A stretch of 55,196 nucleotides of DNA, taken from NCBI GenBank assembly GCA_937867335.1, contig CALMKX010000054.1, positions 1-55,196 on the forward strand, in the 5' to 3' direction. Positions 51,102 through 55,196 of this stretch are shown one piece after another. Position numbers and translations under genes: made by a program. Numbering within the stretch: the first letter of the stretch is position 1; each line of letters opens with the position of its first letter. Below the pieces are notes generated by a model, which did not search any database, was not told the origin of the DNA, and was given only the letters and a program-made list of their open reading frames with translations. The stretch is from an uncultured Acidobacteriota bacterium (lineage in GTDB: Bacteria > Acidobacteriota > Thermoanaerobaculia > Multivoradales > SZUA-115).

Positions 51102-53324
51102 TCACGGCAAGCAGAGCTCGTTCAAGGTGGTGTACTCGAATTTCACGTTCCGGGAGAGCACGAAGCAGGCGCGGCGGGTGCCGGTACCTGTCAGAGCGGC
51201 GGAGCCCACGGTGCGGTTGAGCCCCACGTACCAGAGCTGGGAGTCCGCGCCGGCCGGGTCCTGGGTGTCGGGCTCGTCGTAGGGGGCGAGCTCGAAGCCG
51301 CCCAGCGTGGAAACGCGGATGCCCGGGAAGCGCCGGGTGACACCGCCCACCACGGCGTCGAAGTCCGGAGCGAAGAAGAGCTCGTTCTCGTAGATCGTCC
51401 ACAGCACCCGGTGGCAGCCGCTGGGCAGCGCGGCGTTCTTCTCGAATGCTGCCGGGTCCAGCCCTTCCGGCAAGGTGGGCGCCTCCATGCCCCAGAAGAG
51501 GAAGTCCGTGGCCTGCAGGTAGGCCTCGGCGTCGTGCTGGGTGGTGCCGGCATCCCCGCCGCCGCCGTCGCAGGTGGGAGAGTCGGCGAAGTGGTTCACG
51601 AAGCCGGTGGGGTTGCAGACCTCGATCACCGCGTCGAGCCGCACGTAGGCGTCTTCCAGGTTGACCGAGCCGACGGCCCTTCCGGAGGCCATCGTGAGAC
51701 TCACCGGCCCCTGGCAGTTGTTGGTGCCGGTAGTGAGATCCACCACGCAGCGGTAGCGGTTCGAGCCGACATCGGTGTAGACGTTCTGGTCCGGCTCGGA
51801 GGGAGAGCCGTAGCGGTCGTCCGCCCACTGGGAGATCTCGAGGTTGTTGCGGTTGAGGATCGATTGATCGTAGTCGCCGTGGTAGCAGCCGGCCAGGTAG
51901 CCGTCCAGGTGGATCGGCGTCGAGACGTCGCTCACCCGAACGCTGGCGTTCCAGGAGACGCCGCCGTTGTCCGAGGTGCGCTTGTAGTAGTCCTGGAGCA
52001 GGTTGGCCGGGTCGAGCCGGCGGTCGTACCAGGTGGCCAGGAGCGTCGAACCGCTCAGCGTGAGGGCGGGGAAGTACTGGTCGCGGCTGGTGTTGTCGTC
52101 GTTGAGCTTGACCTCCGTGCTCCAGCTCACGCCGCCGTCGATCGAGCGCCGGTAGTAGACGTTCACGGTGTCGCCCACGTTGGCGCCGTCCGGGTCGTAG
52201 CTGTAGACCACGTGCAGCACCTTGTTGCGGTCCACCACGATCTGCGGCGACGGCAGATAACGGATGTAGCCGTTCAAGGCGCCACGGCCGCACGCCGAGG
52301 AGGCTGCGGCATCCTGCGGGCTGGTGGCGTTGGTGAGCGGGCTGGCGATGGCCGAGAAGCTCGACCCGCCGTCGTGGGAAACCACGCCGTGGATGGAGAT
52401 CGGGCCGTTGTAGAAGTCGGCGTACTCGAGCCAGGCCACGAAGAGGTCGCCGTTGGGCGAAACCGCCGGCCAGGCCCCTTGCACCATCTGCGTGAAGTTG
52501 GCCGTCGCCAGCACCACCTCGGGCCCCCAGCTGGCGCCGCCGTCGCTCGAACGGACGGCGCGGATGGTGGTTTGCGGAAAGGCGTCGAAGTCCGTCCACA
52601 CCACATAGAGGCTGCCGAAGTGAGGGCTTCCGGGCTCGTTGTCGACCGCGAGGATCTCCTTGTCGTCGCCGCCCACGGAGGGGTTGCTGAGGAAGGTGAA
52701 CTCGCCGCATTTGTCCGACCGCCATAGGCCGAGCCCGGAGGAATGGAGCGCGGCGATGTAGAAAGTGGCGTCGCGCCGACTCCACACCAGGCTCGGGTCC
52801 CCGAAGGAGTCCGGGGAGAGGGCGCCGCGGTCCTCCCAGGTAGCGGCGCCGGTTTCTGAGCGGGCGAAGCCGGTGAAGCCGCCGCCGCCGGCCGGCCCGA
52901 AGTACTCCGCCGAATCGTTGAAGGCCGAGCAGAGAATGCCGGCATCCGGGTTCTCGGCGATCGAGGTTTCGCTCTGGGTTCTCGAGAAGCTATCGAGATC
53001 GAAGATCGGGTCGTTGACCTGCAGATCCCCTCCCTGTTTGCGGCCGTGGAGCGGGCCTCCCCGGGCCTCTTCACTCGCCACGCCGCCCAGCAGATCGAGG
53101 CGGCCGCAGCCCACGGCGAGTTTCACCAGGAGGCCGTCGAGGGCGCCGCGGAAGCCGCCGTCGTCGAGCTGGGTGCAGAGCTTGGCATCCACCTTCGGAA
53201 CCTTGGCGCGGGGTGAAAGCGCAGTGGGCGCCGGGCCGCCGGCCGAGGCCAGGCCCGTGGGCAGCAGCCCGATCGCCACCGCGATCCCCGCCGTGAGACA
53301 TCGCCACGGGTTGGGTCGAATCAT
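51102..53324 (-). CDS. Exported BNR-repeat protein with an extra cysteine-rich C-terminal domain
   Basis: 740 residues from ATG 53324 (GAGGAGGA site). Signal peptide to about residue 28 (GLASAG). Residues 30-520 match the 512-residue paralogue: SETSIAENPDAGILCSAFND, EYFGPAGGGGFTGFARSETG, SLVWSRRDATFYIAALHSSG, VQGAWPAVSPNGDLFVAWLE, Asp-boxes such as SSDGGASWGP and SIDGGVSWST, and HGDYDQSI. From residue 524 begins the second domain, which also exists as a separate gene downstream. First of a probable two-gene unit. Secreted or surface-bound; ligand unknown. Confidence 0.85.
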   Translation of the reverse strand: MIRPNPWRCLTAGIAVAIGLLPTGLASAGGPAPTALSPRAKVPKVDAKLCTQLDDGGFRGALDGLLVKLAVGCGRLDLLGGVASEEARGGPLHGRKQGGDLQVNDPIFDLDSFSRTQSETSIAENPDAGILCSAFNDSAEYFGPAGGGGFTGFARSETGAATWEDRGALSPDSFGDPSLVWSRRDATFYIAALHSSGLGLWRSDKCGEFTFLSNPSVGGDDKEILAVDNEPGSPHFGSLYVVWTDFDAFPQTTIRAVRSSDGGASWGPEVVLATANFTQMVQGAWPAVSPNGDLFVAWLEYADFYNGPISIHGVVSHDGGSSFSAIASPLTNATSPQDAAASSACGRGALNGYIRYLPSPQIVVDRNKVLHVVYSYDPDGANVGDTVNVYYRRSIDGGVSWSTEVKLNDDNTSRDQYFPALTLSGSTLLATWYDRRLDPANLLQDYYKRTSDNGGVSWNASVRVSDVSTPIHLDGYLAGCYHGDYDQSILNRNNLEISQWADDRYGSPSEPDQNVYTDVGSNRYRCVVDLTTGTNNCQGPVSLTMASGRAVGSVNLEDAYVRLDAVIEVCNPTGFVNHFADSPTCDGGGGDAGTTQHDAEAYLQATDFLFWGMEAPTLPEGLDPAAFEKNAALPSGCHRVLWTIYENELFFAPDFDAVVGGVTRRFPGIRVSTLGGFELAPYDEPDTQDPAGADSQLWYVGLNRTVGSAALTGTGTRRACFVLSRNVKFEYTTLNELCLP

Positions 53325-53487
53325 CGCGAGTTCCTCCTCTCGGCCCGAGGTCCGAGCAGGCAGGCTCCGCCCGGGAGCCGCCGGAGCGGGGCCCTGGCCT
53401 CGTGCCTCGGGTGATCTACTCAGAGGGGAGTCGACAACTGCGAACTTTAACCCCAGCTTCCCTGAAGTCGGGAATGAGGCCGGCGTC

Positions 53488-55119
53488 TCAGCCCTTGGCT
53501 TCGTACCAGCTGGGGCCGGAGGCCAGCTCCACGCTGAGCGGCACGGAGAGGCTCGCCACGCCCTCCATCTCCTCGCGCACCAGGGCGCCCACGGCAGCAG
53601 CCGTGCCCTCGGGAGCCTCGAGCACCAGCTCGTCGTGCACGGTCAGGAGCAGCCAAGCCTCCGGCTGCTCGGCACGCAGGCGCTTCTCGACGTGGATCAT
53701 TGCCAGCTTCAGCAGGTCCGCCGCGGTGCCCTGGATGCGGGCGTTGATCGCCATGCGGCGGGCGTTCTCGCGCAGATTCCAGTTCGAGGAGCCGATGTCC
53801 GGCAGGCGCCGCACGCGGCCGTAGAGGGTCTCCACTTGGCCGGTGCGGCGGGCGCTCTCCTCGGTTTCCTGCACGTAGCGCCGCACTCCGGGGTAGCGGT
53901 CCAGGTAGGCCTGGATGAAGCGGTCCGCCTCCTTGGGGCTCATGCCGCCCAGGTTCTGGGCCAAGCCGAAGCCGGAGATGCCGTAGAGGATGCCGAAGTT
54001 GATGGTCTTCGCCGCCCGGCGCTGCTCGGCGGTGACCAGCTCGGGGGCGACGCCGAAGACCACCGCGGCGGTGGCGCGGTGGATGTCCTCGCCGCGGCGG
54101 AAGGCCGCGATCAAGGTCTCTTCCTGGGCGATGTGGGCGAGGATGCGCAGTTCGATCTGGCTGTAGTCCGCCACCACCAGCTCGAAGCCCGGGCTGGCCA
54201 CGAAGGCGCGGCGGATGCGCTGGCCGAGCTCGGTGCGAATGGGGATGTTCTGCAGATTGGGGTTGGCCGAGGAGAGCCGGCCGGTCGCCGCCACGGCCTG
54301 GTTGAAGCGGGTGTGCAGGCGGCCGTCCGGCCCCACCAGGGCGGGCAGGGCGTCGACGTAGGTGGACTTGAGCTTGGCCACCTCGCGGAAGCGGAGGATT
54401 CGCTCCGGCAGCGGATAGCCGGCCCGGGCGAGCTCCTCCAGCACCTCGGCGCCGGTGGCGTAGCTCTTGGTCTTGGCGGTCTTCTTCTTGGCCGGGTAGC
54501 CGAGCTTCTCGAACAGGATGGTGCCCAGCTGCTGGGGCGAGTGGATGTTGAAGGCCTCGCCGGCGAGGCCGAAGATCTCGGTCTCCAGCCGCTCGAGGTC
54601 GCGGCCGAGGTCGCGGGACATCGCCTCGAGGAAGCCCACATCCAGCAGGACCCCTCGCTCCTCCATTCGCAGCAGCACCGGCACCAGCGGCTCCTCGATC
54701 TCGCGGTAGACCCGCTCGAGAGGGCTCGCCTCGAGGTCCCGGAGCAAGGCCGGCAGCAGCCGATGGACGAGCTCCACGCGCTCGCCGGCGTAGGCCAGAA
54801 GGGCGACGCTGCCGGGAGGGGGCTCGGCCCCCTTGTCCCAACCGGCTTCGCGGGGCGAGATCGGCTTCACATCCAGCCCCTCGAGGGCGAGCTCTTCGAG
54901 GCTATGCCCGGAAGCCGAGCGCAGCAGGTAGGAGAAGAGCATCAGGTCGAGGAGCCGGGCCTGGCAGGCGGCGCCCTCGGGGGTGAGGCGCAGCACCTCT
55001 TTCAAGTCGTGGCCCACCAGCTTGCGCGCCGGGTCGGCGAGCCAGCCTGCGAGGCTCGCCCGGGCCGCTTCGCTCAGGCCGGGCCGGCGGAAATCGGCCC
55101 ACAGCACCTCCTCGCCCAC
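53488..55119 (-). CDS. polA: DNA polymerase I, C-terminal part (5' truncated or interrupted)
   Basis: 543 residues from GTG 55119, though homology continues a little upstream (GCRPLGLALRVGEEVLWADF) until a TGA at 55162-55164. What is here is most of the 3'-5' exonuclease-like domain and the whole polymerase domain: motif A VVADYSQIELRILAHI, motif B RRAAKTINFGILYGISGFG with the Phe that excludes dideoxynucleotides, and motif C LLLTVHDELVLEAP. The proofreading motif II reads GHDLKEVLR instead of N-x3-Y/F-D, so proofreading is probably lost. The 5' nuclease domain is not in the window. The stop may reflect a one-base error in the CCCC run near 55138-55141 or a bad join at the contig edge. Confidence 0.88.
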   Translation of the reverse strand: MGEEVLWADFRRPGLSEAARASLAGWLADPARKLVGHDLKEVLRLTPEGAACQARLLDLMLFSYLLRSASGHSLEELALEGLDVKPISPREAGWDKGAEPPPGSVALLAYAGERVELVHRLLPALLRDLEASPLERVYREIEEPLVPVLLRMEERGVLLDVGFLEAMSRDLGRDLERLETEIFGLAGEAFNIHSPQQLGTILFEKLGYPAKKKTAKTKSYATGAEVLEELARAGYPLPERILRFREVAKLKSTYVDALPALVGPDGRLHTRFNQAVAATGRLSSANPNLQNIPIRTELGQRIRRAFVASPGFELVVADYSQIELRILAHIAQEETLIAAFRRGEDIHRATAAVVFGVAPELVTAEQRRAAKTINFGILYGISGFGLAQNLGGMSPKEADRFIQAYLDRYPGVRRYVQETEESARRTGQVETLYGRVRRLPDIGSSNWNLRENARRMAINARIQGTAADLLKLAMIHVEKRLRAEQPEAWLLLTVHDELVLEAPEGTAAAVGALVREEMEGVASLSVPLSVELASGPSWYEAKG

Positions 55120-55196
55120 CCGCAGGGCGAGGCCCAGGGGCCGGCAGCCAAGCTGGCGGCCTCAGCCGATGCCGAGCACGAGGCGCACACGCTGCT

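Overview
The window is about 55 kb of very GC-rich DNA that looks like an Acidobacteriota chromosome, possibly class Thermoanaerobaculia. The main clue is an ADOP-type permease (two FtsX domains, no ATPase), a family typical of that phylum. The lipoprotein-sorting/RND export block, duplicated BNR-repeat secreted proteins and di-heme oxidoreductases fit. The taxonomic call is inference from gene content.

Layout: 1-2717, an M16 peptidase pair whose first member is a chimera with an amidohydrolase piece. 2695-5750 (minus), a zeta-crystallin-type oxidoreductase, a KAS III enzyme and an exported protein of unknown function. 5986-16421 (minus), two export/redox blocks: ADOP permease, SRPBCC protein and MMPL/RND exporter; then, behind a near-consensus sigma-54 promoter, a LolA-like protein and two di-heme oxidoreductases. 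17061-18452, a sigma-54 activator with a degenerate receiver. 18689-20326, a lipoprotein alkaline phosphatase. 20387-21592 (minus), an esterase overlapping a BrnT/CopG-type toxin-antitoxin pair.

21827-31263 looks like a defence island next to tRNA-Ala(CGC). A three-gene minus-strand operon encodes an AddA/UvrD-like helicase-nuclease with an Fe-S cysteine set, a type III Mod methyltransferase and a type III Res helicase-nuclease. The Res protein carries a complete LexA/UmuD-like S24 self-cleavage domain at its C-terminus: an Ala-Gly site, then the Ser/Lys dyad at LexA-like spacing. A decayed serine recombinase lies between the operon and the tRNA. This is the strongest candidate for an undescribed system: a restriction complex whose nuclease could be switched by RecA-type (SOS) proteolysis.

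31387-39668 is a phosphate regulon: Pho-box-like repeats, a phosphate-selective porin, phoU, pstS and pstCAB. PstC and PstA have large extracytoplasmic insertions, and terminator-like hairpins separate the highly expressed genes. 39729-44423 (minus) is an assimilatory sulfate-reduction operon: siroheme-dependent reductase, APS-type CysH, an unknown small protein, precorrin-2 dehydrogenase and CobA, driven by a good sigma-70 promoter with a leader region. 44478-48417 holds a TPR protein, a stand-alone zinc-free S14, a DUF4143-type ATPase behind two phased palindromes, and a CNT nucleoside transporter. 48597-53324 (minus) holds two BNR/sialidase-like exported proteins plus a small exported protein homologous to the C-terminal domain of the larger one. 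The right edge is a 5'-truncated polA. Both window ends show unusual joins, so assembly artefacts at the edges should be considered.
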